Below, one piece after another: positions 16,976 through 25,755 of a stretch of DNA of 64,000 nt. The notes beneath the pieces are model-generated. The model made no database searches. It was not told where the DNA came from and worked only from the letters and a program-made list of their open reading frames with translations. Positions within the stretch are counted from its first letter, which is position 1, and every line of letters starts with the position of its first letter. The stretch comes from Arthrobacter jinronghuae (GTDB lineage: Bacteria > Actinomycetota > Actinomycetes > Actinomycetales > Micrococcaceae), in assembly GCF_025244825.1 (NCBI RefSeq), contig NZ_CP104263.1:1302001-1366000 (forward strand), written 5' to 3'. Made by a program: the position numbers and the translations under genes.

Positions 16976-18159
16976 CGCTTCTGCCGGGCCGGGGCCGAGG
17001 TCCGGCCGCCCTTGCCGCGGGCCAGCCGGGAGGCACCCGAGGTGACCAGTTCCAGCGGACCGCGTGCGTCGATGCGCTGGAACAGTACGGCCAGCACCAC
17101 CAGGATCGCCACTTGGATCCAGTACACCGGCATCGGTTCCAGGGGCGGGCTTTGCTGGTCCACCATGGTCATTATCCACACGTGCAGGCTGTAAAGGGTG
17201 AGGGTCATGGCGCCTGCCGCGGACAGGGGCAGCAGGAGGAGCGGCCGGGCACGTGTCAGCAGCAGGCAGACGCCCAGCACGGCGGCGGCAGCGCCGGCGG
17301 TGTGCAGCATGTCCAGGCTGGTGTTGGAGTGCGGTCCCGACAGGGCGAGCCACCACCAGGAACCGGTCTGCTCCACCGAACTGAGATTGACCTCCAACAT
17401 CCGTGCCAGCGGCCACTGCTGCCCGGACTCCGTGGCCCGGAGGACATCAAAACCGCCCAGCTCACCAAGCAGGTAATTGGAGATCAACTTGGCGGTCACG
17501 GCGGCAAACACCCCGCCCGTGAGCAGTCCCACCTGCACCGGCAGGCTGGTCAGGGCCAGGCGCCCGATCACCAGCCCCAGCAGGATATAGCTCAGCCACT
17601 GCAGCACCGGATAGAACCCCGTGACGAAAACGTCCGCTGCCAGCGCGGCGGGGGAGAGGAACGCCTCCCAGGTGATGTTCCCATTGATGTCCGACGGCGA
17701 CAGGTTCCGGATCAGCCAGTCCCGCACCACGTAGGCAAGCACCGGGGACAGCAGCAGCCAGGCCCCGGCCCAGACGGCCAGCCGGCGCAGCGGCATGCCC
17801 AGGAACGGCAGCGCCAGCAGGAACAGGACGGCGTAATGGAAGAGGATGACGGCGATGGTGGTTTCGAGTCCGCCAAGGATCAGGCCGACCAGGGCGATGA
17901 TCAGTGCCCGCACCGCAATTCCGCGCCGGTCCCGGTTCACGGCCTTCGCCTCATGGGGTTCGCTGCCGCCGGTCAGCAGCGCCAGCCCGACGCCGGCAAC
18001 CACCGCGAACAAGGCCGAGGAACGTCCGGAGAACACCAGCCCGGTCAGGCTGGGATCGCCGGTTTCCTGGTTGTAGAGCGGCAGCACGTGCGTGGCGATC
18101 ATGCCCAGCAGGGCGATTCCGCGGGCAGCATCGATGCCGGTCAGGCGGCGTTGGTTCAT
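16972..18159 (-). CDS. multi-pass membrane protein, acyltransferase-like (DUF1624/DUF418 type)
   Basis: A 395-residue protein with about ten membrane helices. The N-terminal RLTGIDAARGIALLGMIATH is the typical opening of the heparan-alpha-glucosaminide N-acetyltransferase/DUF1624 and DUF418 families, where an Asp and a later His are functional. A C-terminal AAGAMTLTLYSLHVWIM segment fits DUF418. The ATG at 18159 matches the family start; 22 additional in-frame codons upstream are basic and unlike it. Substrate unknown; a cell-envelope acylation role is an inference. It faces away from dapA. Confidence 0.75.
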   Translation of the reverse strand: MNQRRLTGIDAARGIALLGMIATHVLPLYNQETGDPSLTGLVFSGRSSALFAVVAGVGLALLTGGSEPHEAKAVNRDRRGIAVRALIIALVGLILGGLETTIAVILFHYAVLFLLALPFLGMPLRRLAVWAGAWLLLSPVLAYVVRDWLIRNLSPSDINGNITWEAFLSPAALAADVFVTGFYPVLQWLSYILLGLVIGRLALTSLPVQVGLLTGGVFAAVTAKLISNYLLGELGGFDVLRATESGQQWPLARMLEVNLSSVEQTGSWWWLALSGPHSNTSLDMLHTAGAAAAVLGVCLLLTRARPLLLLPLSAAGAMTLTLYSLHVWIMTMVDQQSPPLEPMPVYWIQVAILVVLAVLFQRIDARGPLELVTSGASRLARGKGGRTSAPARQKR

Positions 18160-18260
18160 GCACAGAATCGTCTCACAGGACATTGCAGGCGGCCGTCGCC
18201 GCCCTGAAGCTCGGCCGGCTTCCACTTCCTACGCCTTGTTGTCCCATTGCGCTGCGTAAC

Positions 18261-18276
18261 GGGTAACGTTTTACCC
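18261..18276 (+). promoter_or_regulatory. dapA -10 box overlapping an inverted repeat
   Basis: GGGTAA (18261-18266) and TTACCC (18271-18276) form a perfect inverted repeat with a 4-nt centre, directly before the dapA ATG. The -10 box TAACGT (18264-18269) lies inside it, 7 nt before the ATG. A bound protein or a hairpin at the 5' end would affect dapA directly. Confidence 0.45.
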
Positions 18277-19194
18277 ATGGATTTCCAAAACAGCACGCTT
18301 CCTTTCGGCACCCTCGTCACCGCCATGGTGACCCCGTTTACCGAGGACGGCGAAGTGGACTTCGATGCCACTGCCTACCTCGCGAACAAGCTCGTCGAAG
18401 ACGGCTGCGACGGTCTGGTGGTTTCCGGCACCACCGGTGAAACCTCCACGCTGGAAGACAGCGAGAAGGAAGACCTGTTCCGCGTGGTTGCCCAGACCGT
18501 CGGCGGCCGCGCCAAGGTCATTGCCGGCACCGGCACCAACCACACGTCCCACTCGGTGGAGATGGCCCGCCGTGCCGAGCGCGCCGGCGTTGATGGCCAG
18601 CTCGTGGTTACTCCGTATTACAACAAGCCCACGCAGGCGGGCGTGATCGCGCACTTCGACGCCGTCACCGCCGCCACCGACCTGCCGGTCATGGTGTACG
18701 ACATTCCCGGCCGCGCCGGCATCGCCCTGAGCACCTCCACTATCTTCCGCCTGGCGGAGAACCCCCGGATCCTGGCCCTGAAGGACGCGAAAGGCGACTT
18801 CGCCGGCATCACCCGGGTCCTGGCCAACACCACCCTGGATGTATACGCGGGCGACGACGGCCTGACCCTGCCCTGGATGGTGGCCGGCGCCGTCGGCGTC
18901 GTCAGCGTGTCCGCGCACGTGGCCACCGCGCAGTTCCGCGCCCTGGTCGACGCCGCGGCAGCAGGGGACTTCGCCACCGCCCGCCGCATCCACTTCGAAC
19001 TGGATCCGGTGGTCCGTGCCGTGATGACCCACATTCCCGGCACCGTTTCGACCAAGCAGATCCTGGCCATGCAGAAGGTTATTCCCACCGCAACCGTCCG
19101 GCTGCCGCTGGTGGCGCCCGACGCCGTCGAAATGGAAACCATCCTGACCGATCTGGCAGAAGCCGGCATGGACTTCTCCCGGACCGAGGCGTAA
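18277..19194 (+). CDS. dapA: 4-hydroxy-tetrahydrodipicolinate synthase DapA
   Basis: Condenses pyruvate and aspartate semialdehyde, the committed step of the diaminopimelate/lysine pathway. The protein has 305 residues. SGTTGETSTL (residues 50-59) binds pyruvate, Tyr141 in YDIPGRAG is catalytic and Lys169 in LALKDAKGD forms the Schiff base. The ATG at 18277 was chosen over an upstream in-frame start because it matches the family and the -10 box. RNase J starts 6 bp after the stop, the conserved dapA-rnj pair of actinobacteria. Confidence 0.96.
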   Translation: MDFQNSTLPFGTLVTAMVTPFTEDGEVDFDATAYLANKLVEDGCDGLVVSGTTGETSTLEDSEKEDLFRVVAQTVGGRAKVIAGTGTNHTSHSVEMARRAERAGVDGQLVVTPYYNKPTQAGVIAHFDAVTAATDLPVMVYDIPGRAGIALSTSTIFRLAENPRILALKDAKGDFAGITRVLANTTLDVYAGDDGLTLPWMVAGAVGVVSVSAHVATAQFRALVDAAAAGDFATARRIHFELDPVVRAVMTHIPGTVSTKQILAMQKVIPTATVRLPLVAPDAVEMETILTDLAEAGMDFSRTEA

Positions 19195-19200
19195 GCAATC

Positions 19201-20901
19201 ATGAGCGAAACCCCCGAAACCGCCGGACCCGGCCTGCTGACCCCGCCGCCGCTGGAGGCAGGAACCCTGAGGATCGTCGCGTTGGGCGGCCTCGGGGAAA
19301 TCGGCCGGAACATGGCCGTCTTCGAAATCGACGGCAAGCTGCTCATCGTGGACTGCGGTGTCCTCTTCCCCGAGGAAACCCAGCCCGGCGTCGACCTCAT
19401 CCTGCCGGACTTCTCCTACATCGAGGACCGCCTGGACGACGTGGTCGGCGTTGTGCTCACCCACGGACATGAGGACCACATCGGCGCGGTGCCGTACCTG
19501 CTGCGGTTGAAGAACGACATTCCGCTGATCGGCTCGCAGCTGACGCTGGCGCTGGTGGAGGCGAAGCTGCAGGAACACCGCATCAAGCCGTTCTCCCTGA
19601 CCGTCACCGAGGGGCAGATCGAACAGCTCGGCCCGTTCGAGTGCGAATTCGTAGCGGTCAACCACTCCATCCCCGATGCGCTGGCCGTGTTCATCCGCAC
19701 CGAAGCCGGCACCGTGCTGCACACCGGCGACTTCAAAATGGACCAGCTGCCCCTGGACGGCCGGATCACCGACCTGCGCGCCTTCGCCCGGCTGGGCGAA
19801 GAGGGCGTGGACCTGTTTATGGCCGACTCCACCAACGCCGACGTCCCCGGGTTCACCACCGCGGAACGCGAAATCGGCCCGGTGCTGCAGGAACTGTTCG
19901 GCAAGGTGGACAAGCGGATCATCGTCGCTTCCTTCTCCTCCCACATCCACCGCGTCCAGCAGGTCCTCGACGCCGCCGCCGCGCACAACCGGTTCGTCTG
20001 CTTCGTCGGCCGGTCCATGGTGCGCAACATGGCCATCGCCGAAAAGCTCGGCTACCTCCATGTACCCGAGGGCATCCTCGTGGACCTGAAGAACGTCGAC
20101 GACCTGCCGGACAACAAGGTGGTGCTGATGTCCACCGGATCCCAGGGCGAGCCCATGGCGGCCCTGTCCCGGATGGCGAACGGCGACCACCGGATCCGCA
20201 TCGGCAAGGGGGACACCGTCATCCTGGCCTCGTCGCTGATTCCCGGCAACGAAAACGCCGTGTTCCGGGTGATCAACGGACTCATGCGGCTGGGCGCCGA
20301 CGTCGTACACAAGGGCAACGCGAAAATCCACGTCTCCGGGCACGCCGCCGCCGGGGAACTGCTCTACTGCTACAACATCCTGCGGCCGAAAAACGCCATG
20401 CCGGTGCACGGCGAGACGCGGCACCTCATCGCCAACGGCCGCCTGGCCGCCGCCACCGGTGTCCCCGAGCAGAACATCATCCTGGCCGACGACGGCACGG
20501 TGGTCGACCTTCGCGACGGCAAGGCCCGCGTGGTCGGGGAAGTGGAGTGCGGCTTCGTCTACGTGGACGGGTCCAGCGTCGGAGCGATCACCGACACCGA
20601 TCTGAAGGACCGGCGGATCCTCAGCGAGGAAGGCTTCATCTCCATCATTTCCGTGGTGAACCGCAGCACCGGCACCATCGTCTCCGGCCCCGAGATCCAC
20701 GCCCGCGGCTTTGCCGAGGGTGACGCGGTCTTCGACGAGATCATCCCCAAGATCAGTGCCGCCCTGGAAGAGGCGGTGCGCTCCAACACCGACCACACCA
20801 CCTACCAGCTGCAGCAGGTGGTCCGGCGGGTCGTGGGCACGTGGGTCAACCGCCGCCTGCGGCGCCGTCCCATGATCGTGCCGGTAGTGGTCGAAGCCTA
20901 G
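19201..20901 (+). CDS. rnj: ribonuclease J
   Basis: A 566-residue metallo-beta-lactamase/beta-CASP ribonuclease with endo- and 5'-3' exonuclease activity in the family. The zinc motif HGHEDHIG is near residue 88, NHSIPDA near 156 and the beta-CASP core includes SHIHRVQQ near 244. The C-terminal dimerisation domain is present. It lies between dapA and ftsK, the same order as Rv2752c in Mycobacterium tuberculosis. Together with PNPase in this window it supplies much of the cell's RNA turnover capacity. Confidence 0.96.
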   Translation: MSETPETAGPGLLTPPPLEAGTLRIVALGGLGEIGRNMAVFEIDGKLLIVDCGVLFPEETQPGVDLILPDFSYIEDRLDDVVGVVLTHGHEDHIGAVPYLLRLKNDIPLIGSQLTLALVEAKLQEHRIKPFSLTVTEGQIEQLGPFECEFVAVNHSIPDALAVFIRTEAGTVLHTGDFKMDQLPLDGRITDLRAFARLGEEGVDLFMADSTNADVPGFTTAEREIGPVLQELFGKVDKRIIVASFSSHIHRVQQVLDAAAAHNRFVCFVGRSMVRNMAIAEKLGYLHVPEGILVDLKNVDDLPDNKVVLMSTGSQGEPMAALSRMANGDHRIRIGKGDTVILASSLIPGNENAVFRVINGLMRLGADVVHKGNAKIHVSGHAAAGELLYCYNILRPKNAMPVHGETRHLIANGRLAAATGVPEQNIILADDGTVVDLRDGKARVVGEVECGFVYVDGSSVGAITDTDLKDRRILSEEGFISIISVVNRSTGTIVSGPEIHARGFAEGDAVFDEIIPKISAALEEAVRSNTDHTTYQLQQVVRRVVGTWVNRRLRRRPMIVPVVVEA

Positions 20902-20984
20902 TTCCCGCCGTGGTACGCGGCGGGTAAGTAGTCCCAAAGCCCTTCCCGGCCGCGTAAATTCAGGGTATCGGGGGCGGCATCGGG

Positions 20985-20990
20985 TAGCGT
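20985..20990 (+). promoter_or_regulatory. -10 box of ftsK (leaderless type)
   Basis: TAGCGT, 7 nt before the ATG at 20998. A GTG inside it (20989) is in frame, but would lie upstream of the predicted transcription start. Confidence 0.45.
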
Positions 20991-20997
20991 GGCTGGT

Positions 20998-23892
20998 ATG
21001 GCGACTCGTACTTCCCCTGCCGCACGCAGCGGTGCCTCCGGCCGGACAACGGCCCGGAGCGCCGGCGGCAGCTCAAGCAAGACATCAGGCAAGTCCAGTC
21101 CGCGCGGCGGATCCGGGGGCCGGGGGACCTCCGTCTCGCGCCAGGCGCCCCCGGACCAGCTGCCGCTGCCGCTGCGCGCGGTGGAGAGCGCCTGGATGGG
21201 CATCTCCCGCCTCGCCGGGGCCGGCGTCCGCAAGCTCGGCACGGACGTCTCACCCGAGCGTGAAATCCGCCGCGACGGGACCGGATTCTTCCTGATCCTG
21301 CTCGCCCTTGCCGTTGCCACCGTCGAGTGGTGGGCCCTGCGCGGTCCCGTCGCCGACGTGATCCATGCCGGCGCGGCCGGAACCTTCGGCTGGATGGCCG
21401 TGGTGCTGCCCTTCATGCTCACCGCCGGCGCAGTCCGCCTGTTCCGCTACCCGGAGCGGCACCGCGCCAACAGCAGGATCAGCATCGGCCTCGTGATCAT
21501 GCTGCTGGCCGGCTCCGGCATCACGCACATTGCCGGCGGCTTGCCCGCCTTGTCTGACGGTTTCGACCGGCTCTGGGCCTCCGGAGGCATCGTCGGCTTC
21601 CTTGTGGCCGGGCCGTTGTCCGCCGCACTGACCCAGTGGCCCGTGCTGCTCCTTCTGGCATTGCTGGTGTTCGTGAGCGTCCTGATCATCACCGCCACGC
21701 CCTTCCGCCACATACCGCTGCGCCTGCGGGCACTGTATGAACACCTGATGGGCCAGGACCTGGACCCCGATGATCCTGAGGCACACGACCAGAGCTACCT
21801 CTACGGCTCGCCGAAGCCGGAAAAGGTCCGCAAGCCCCGCAAGACCCGGCGTGAGAAAGAAGCCGAGGCAGCCGCCGTGCAGGACGGCTTCGCCGGCGAT
21901 GAAGCGTTTGAACGCGCGCTGCTGCAGGACGAAGAGGACGAGGCAGCCGCGGCCGCTGCCGCCGCCGCACCGGCGGTACCCCCGGGAGTCCGGCGTCCCA
22001 CCCAGTCCGAACTGGCTACGCAGAAGATCCGGCGCAACCAGGGCCTGCCCGTCGACGGCGGCACGGACGCCGCAGAGCCGCCCACCGAGGCCATCAGTAC
22101 GGTCCCCGGCGCCACCGAAGTCCTGAACCTGGCAGCCGTTCCGCCCGTAGCACCCGTGCCTTCCCGGCCGGTCCAGCCGGTGCCGCCGGCCACGCCCATC
22201 CCGCAGCGCACCGAGCAGCTGCAGCTTTCCGGCGACATCACCTACACGCTGCCGCCGTCGGACTTCCTGCCCCCGGGACCGCCGGCAAAGGAACGCTCCG
22301 AAGCGAACGACGCCGTCGTCGCGGCCCTGACGCACACCCTCGAGCAGTTCAACGTGGACGCCAAGGTCACCGGGTTCTCCCGCGGCCCGACGGTGACCCG
22401 CTACGAGATCGAACTCGGCGAAGGCACCAAAGTGGAACGCGTCACCGCGTTGTCCAAGAACATTGCCTACGCCGTGGCGAGCTCCGACGTACGCATCCTC
22501 TCGCCCATTCCGGGCAAATCCGCCATCGGCATTGAAATCCCCAACGCGGACAAGGAAGTAGTTGCCCTGGGCGATGTCCTGCGGTCAAACTCCGCACGGA
22601 AGACCGAACACCCCATGGTCATGGGCGTCGGCAAGGACGTCGAAGGCGGCTTCGTGGTCGCCAACCTGGCCAAGATGCCCCACCTGCTGGTGGCCGGCGC
22701 CACCGGTGCGGGTAAATCCTCCTTCGTGAACTCGATGATCACGTCCATCCTCATGCGCTCCACACCTGATGAAGTGCGCATGGTGATGGTGGACCCCAAG
22801 CGTGTGGAACTGACCGCCTATGAAGGCGTGCCGCACCTGATCACCCCGATCATTACCAACCCGAAGAAGGCCGCGGAAGCGCTCCAGTGGGTGGTCCGCG
22901 AAATGGACACCCGCTACGACGACCTCGCGAACTTCGGCTTCAAGCACATCGACGACTTCAACAAGGCCGTGCGCAACGGCAAGGTGGTGCCCCCGGCCGG
23001 ATCCAAGCGGGTCATCCGGGCCTACCCGTACCTGCTGGTGATCGTGGACGAGCTCGCCGACCTCATGATGGTCGCCCCGCGGGACGTCGAAGACTCCATT
23101 GTGCGCATCACCCAGCTTGCCCGCGCCGCCGGCATCCACCTGGTGCTGGCCACCCAGCGGCCCTCCGTCGACGTCGTCACCGGTCTGATCAAGGCGAACG
23201 TCCCCTCCCGCATGGCGTTCGCCACCTCCTCGGTGACCGACTCCCGCGTGGTGCTGGACCAGCCCGGCGCCGAAAAGCTCCTGGGCCAGGGCGATGCCCT
23301 GTTCCTGCCGATGGGCTCCAACAAGCCCATCCGCGTGCAGGGCGCCTGGGTTACCGAGTCCGAGATCCACCGGGTCGTTGAGCACGTCAAGGGCCAGCTG
23401 CAGGCCGTCTACCGCGAAGACGTAGCGGTCACGGCGCCGAAGAAGCAGATCGACGACGACATCGGAGACGACCTCGACGTCCTGCTGCAGGCAACCGAAC
23501 TCGTGGTGACCACGCAGTTCGGTTCCACCTCCATGCTCCAGCGCAAGCTGCGCGTGGGCTTCGCGAAGGCCGGCCGGCTCATGGACCTGCTGGAATCCCG
23601 CGGCGTGGTGGGACCGTCCGAGGGTTCGAAGGCCCGCGACGTTCTCGTGAAGCCGGATGACCTGGCCGCCACCCTCGCTGCCATCAGCGGAGGTGAAGCC
23701 CCGGCCCCGTCCGGGGGAGCCGGAGCCGCAGCGCTGGCGGAGAACGCCAATGCCAACCACGGCTTCGACCCTGCCGGACCGACGGACCTTGTGGCCGCAG
23801 ACCTGGAGGGCAGGCCGCAGGCGAGCGACTACCACGACGACGCGGAGGACCCGGACGGTTCCGAAGACGCCTGGAACCTCACCGGCCGGTGA
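20998..23892 (+). CDS. ftsK: DNA translocase FtsK
   Basis: A 964-residue septum-anchored DNA pump that clears chromosome termini at division. Layout: a basic Ser/Gly-rich N-terminus, about four membrane helices (residues 90-240), an Ala/Pro-rich acidic linker (260-420), the motor with Walker A GATGAGKSS near residue 566, Walker B with LLVIVDELADLM, and a C-terminal winged-helix gamma domain (FGSTSMLQRKLRVGFAKAG). The ATG at 20998 was preferred over GTG 20989 because of the -10 box. pgsA begins 20 bp after the stop. Confidence 0.95.
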   Translation: MATRTSPAARSGASGRTTARSAGGSSSKTSGKSSPRGGSGGRGTSVSRQAPPDQLPLPLRAVESAWMGISRLAGAGVRKLGTDVSPEREIRRDGTGFFLILLALAVATVEWWALRGPVADVIHAGAAGTFGWMAVVLPFMLTAGAVRLFRYPERHRANSRISIGLVIMLLAGSGITHIAGGLPALSDGFDRLWASGGIVGFLVAGPLSAALTQWPVLLLLALLVFVSVLIITATPFRHIPLRLRALYEHLMGQDLDPDDPEAHDQSYLYGSPKPEKVRKPRKTRREKEAEAAAVQDGFAGDEAFERALLQDEEDEAAAAAAAAAPAVPPGVRRPTQSELATQKIRRNQGLPVDGGTDAAEPPTEAISTVPGATEVLNLAAVPPVAPVPSRPVQPVPPATPIPQRTEQLQLSGDITYTLPPSDFLPPGPPAKERSEANDAVVAALTHTLEQFNVDAKVTGFSRGPTVTRYEIELGEGTKVERVTALSKNIAYAVASSDVRILSPIPGKSAIGIEIPNADKEVVALGDVLRSNSARKTEHPMVMGVGKDVEGGFVVANLAKMPHLLVAGATGAGKSSFVNSMITSILMRSTPDEVRMVMVDPKRVELTAYEGVPHLITPIITNPKKAAEALQWVVREMDTRYDDLANFGFKHIDDFNKAVRNGKVVPPAGSKRVIRAYPYLLVIVDELADLMMVAPRDVEDSIVRITQLARAAGIHLVLATQRPSVDVVTGLIKANVPSRMAFATSSVTDSRVVLDQPGAEKLLGQGDALFLPMGSNKPIRVQGAWVTESEIHRVVEHVKGQLQAVYREDVAVTAPKKQIDDDIGDDLDVLLQATELVVTTQFGSTSMLQRKLRVGFAKAGRLMDLLESRGVVGPSEGSKARDVLVKPDDLAATLAAISGGEAPAPSGGAGAAALAENANANHGFDPAGPTDLVAADLEGRPQASDYHDDAEDPDGSEDAWNLTGR

Positions 23893-23900
23893 AACTTCGC

Positions 23901-23906
23901 TACGCT
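23901..23906 (+). promoter_or_regulatory. -10 box of pgsA (leaderless type)
   Basis: TACGCT, 6 nt before GTG 23913. It lies just after the ftsK stop and would give pgsA-cinA a promoter of their own. Confidence 0.5.
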
Positions 23907-23912
23907 GAAGAC

Positions 23913-24503
23913 GTGAGCAATTCTCCTACCGATAGGGTTCCGACCCTCAATATCGCCAATGCCCTGACGGTGGCGCGGATCCTGATGGTTCCGCTCTTTA
24001 TCTGGTTCCTTGCGTCCGACGACGGCCGTGACGGCCTGTTCCGCTGGCTCGCCGTGGCAACCTTCGCCGTCGCCATCTACACCGACAAGCTCGACGGCGA
24101 TATTGCCCGCAGCCGCGGGCTGATTACCGACTTCGGCAAAATCGCCGATCCTATTGCCGACAAGCTGCTGATCGGTTCGGCGCTGGTGATGCTTTCCCTG
24201 CTGGGCGAGCTGTGGTGGTGGGTGACCATCGTTATCCTGGTCCGCGAACTGGGTATCACGCTCATGCGCTTCGTCGTGATCCGGTACGGCGTTATGGCCG
24301 CCTCCCGGGGCGGCAAGCTCAAGACCGTCGTCCAGACCTTCGCCATCTTTGTGTTCCTGCTTCCGCTGACTGCTTGGCTGGGTGCCTGGGCATGGTGGAT
24401 CGGAGCCGTCTTCATGGCCGCCGCGCTCGTCATCACGGTCGTCACGGGCGTCGATTACGTCCTGCAGGCCGTCAAGCTGCGCCGCGCCGGCAAGCGCGCA
24501 TGA
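23913..24503 (+). CDS. pgsA: CDP-diacylglycerol-glycerol-3-phosphate 3-phosphatidyltransferase (PgsA family)
   Basis: Makes phosphatidylglycerophosphate, the precursor of phosphatidylglycerol and cardiolipin. The 196-residue protein has the CDP-alcohol phosphotransferase motif DG-x2-AR-x8-G-x3-D-x3-D, seen from DGDIARSRG near residue 54, and about five membrane helices. GTG 23913 fits the -10 box and the family N-terminus; an upstream GTG at 23889 overlaps ftsK and adds eight residues. Its stop overlaps the next gene's ATG. Neighbouring genes match the pgsA3-clgR region of mycobacteria. Confidence 0.9.
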   Translation: MSNSPTDRVPTLNIANALTVARILMVPLFIWFLASDDGRDGLFRWLAVATFAVAIYTDKLDGDIARSRGLITDFGKIADPIADKLLIGSALVMLSLLGELWWWVTIVILVRELGITLMRFVVIRYGVMAASRGGKLKTVVQTFAIFVFLLPLTAWLGAWAWWIGAVFMAAALVITVVTGVDYVLQAVKLRRAGKRA

Positions 24504-24988
24504 GCAACGCGCCTGCCGCCGTCCTGGCGGTCGAGGTTCTGGCCGCAGCCCGGGAGGCAGGGCAGACCGTAGCCACTGCCGAGTCGCTTACTGCGGGCAT
24601 GCTTTGCGCCGAACTGGGGTCCGTCCCCGGCGCTTCCGCGGTTTTGCAGGGCGGCGTGGTTGCGTATCAAAATGGAATCAAGCTGTCCGTCCTCGGGGTT
24701 CCGGCCGAGCTCCTGGCCGAAGCCGGATCCGTTGACGGGAGGGTGGCTGAGCACATGGCAGCCGGGGCGCGGCGTGTTCTCGGCGCCGACGTCGGGGTCT
24801 CCACCACCGGCGTCGCCGGGCCTGAGGCGCACGACGGCAAACCGGTTGGTACCGTGTTCGTGGGGATCGCTACTTCGGAAGGGACTTCCTTCCGGGAGTT
24901 TCTGTTCCCGGGGGACCGGACGGCCATCCGAACGGCGGCATGCAGTGAAGCACTCTCCATGCTGGCGTCAGCCCTGGAAGACCGCTAG
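24500..24988 (+). CDS. cinA: CinA C-terminal domain protein, nicotinamide-nucleotide amidohydrolase
   Basis: A 162-residue stand-alone CinA C-terminal domain (PncC type) that deamidates nicotinamide mononucleotide in pyridine-nucleotide recycling. Conserved features are [22 protein letters not shown] (read as two motifs, AESLTAG and VPGAS), [11 protein letters not shown] with the catalytic Tyr/Lys region, and TTGVAGPE. The N-terminal MoCF-like domain of full CinA is absent, as is usual for this form. The ATG overlaps the pgsA stop (ATGA). The larger name cinA is used for the domain. Confidence 0.85.
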   Translation: MSNAPAAVLAVEVLAAAREAGQTVATAESLTAGMLCAELGSVPGASAVLQGGVVAYQNGIKLSVLGVPAELLAEAGSVDGRVAEHMAAGARRVLGADVGVSTTGVAGPEAHDGKPVGTVFVGIATSEGTSFREFLFPGDRTAIRTAACSEALSMLASALEDR

Positions 24989-25095
24989 CGCAACGGACGA
25001 ATCGGGAAGCTGCGCAGGCGGGAACAAAACCGGCAGGGCGTCAGTTGTTAGTATCAGGAACCGCCAAGGTTCCTTTATTACGATCTTTGGACAGT

Positions 25096-25112
25096 CTGCG
25101 GTACCGCCGCAG
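25096..25112 (+). promoter_or_regulatory. inverted repeat upstream of the ClgR-like gene
   Basis: CTGCGG (25096-25101) and CCGCAG (25107-25112) with a 5-nt centre, about 125 bp before the chosen ClgR start. ClgR regulates itself in other actinobacteria. This site is a candidate operator but does not match the published CGC-type ClgR consensus well. Confidence 0.3.
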
Positions 25113-25235
25113 TCCGTACTCACAGGGAGCAGGACGATACACATGGTTAAGCAACCCGTATCCGTGAACGGCGTGATCCGCTGGCGGGATGTAGGGTTGG
25201 CGGAAGACGCACACCGGGAGCCTAAGGAGCGCAAG

Positions 25236-25568
25236 ATGGTAGTTCTTCGTCACGAGATTGGTGATGTTCTCCGCGACGTGCGCCAGCGCCAGGGCCGGAC
25301 CCTGCGCGAGGTGTCGCATAGCGCCCGCGTTTCTCTCGGCTACCTGAGCGAGGTTGAGCGCGGACAGAAGGAAGCATCATCGGAACTTCTGTCTTCAATC
25401 TGCACCGCCCTCGATGTGCCCCTGTCCCTGATGCTCCGAGAGGTCAGCGACCGGGTGGCAAACGCCGAAGGCGTTGCCATTCCAGACACCGTGCCATCTG
25501 AGTTTTCCCGGGAGTTCGCCCGCGAATTCCCCGAAGACCTGGCACGGGACCTGGCCCGCACATCCTAA
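25236..25568 (+). CDS. clgR: ClgR-like helix-turn-helix transcriptional regulator
   Basis: A 110-residue XRE-type DNA-binding protein. The helix-turn-helix covers about residues 17-50 ([20 protein letters not shown], then RGQKEASSE). The sequence and the ftsK-pgsA-cinA context match ClgR, which activates clp protease and other stress genes. ATG 25236 has a strong AAGGAG at 25224-25229 and matches the [13 protein letters not shown] start expected for the family. An in-frame ATG at 25143 would add 31 residues. The C-terminus is an unusual acidic/Phe-rich repeat ([20 protein letters not shown]) without the Ala-Ala end that targets some ClgR proteins to ClpP. Confidence 0.85.
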   Translation: MVVLRHEIGDVLRDVRQRQGRTLREVSHSARVSLGYLSEVERGQKEASSELLSSICTALDVPLSLMLREVSDRVANAEGVAIPDTVPSEFSREFAREFPEDLARDLARTS

Positions 25569-25646
25569 AAACCGCATACCGCGGCGCGTCACACCGGCCG
25601 AACGGAATTGGCCGTAGTGACTGCGTTGCCCCATAGACATACTCCT

Positions 25647-25662
25647 TGATGCTGTTGCATCA
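25647..25662 (+). other. short hairpin downstream of clgR
   Basis: TGATGC and GCATCA flank a 4-nt loop. It has no T run and sits 22 bp before the strong terminator. It may simply add structure to the 3' end. Confidence 0.3.
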
Positions 25663-25683
25663 GGGCGACGAAATCTCCAAGGG

Positions 25684-25718
25684 AAACCCCCGCAGGCGCG
25701 GTGCCTGCGGGGGTTTGT
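25684..25718. terminator. bidirectional terminator between clgR and marR genes
   Basis: AAACCCCCGCAGGC (25684-25697) pairs with GCCTGCGGGGGTTT (25703-25716), a 14-bp perfect stem flanked by A and T tracts. It separates two convergent genes. Confidence 0.88.
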
Positions 25719-25755
25719 TCTGTCCGGTGCAGCCACGGCCTGCACAGTCCGGCAC

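Noticed and set aside
18271..20937. A very long minus-strand open frame (888 codons) opposite dapA and rnj
   Set aside because: High GC removes stop codons from the antisense frames of real genes. The translation has no recognisable domain and both sense genes are certain.
24079..24087. Reverse-strand TTGTCGGTG inside pgsA as another PafBC promoter
   Set aside because: No TAnnnT box at 8 nt and it points into ftsK antisense; likely chance.
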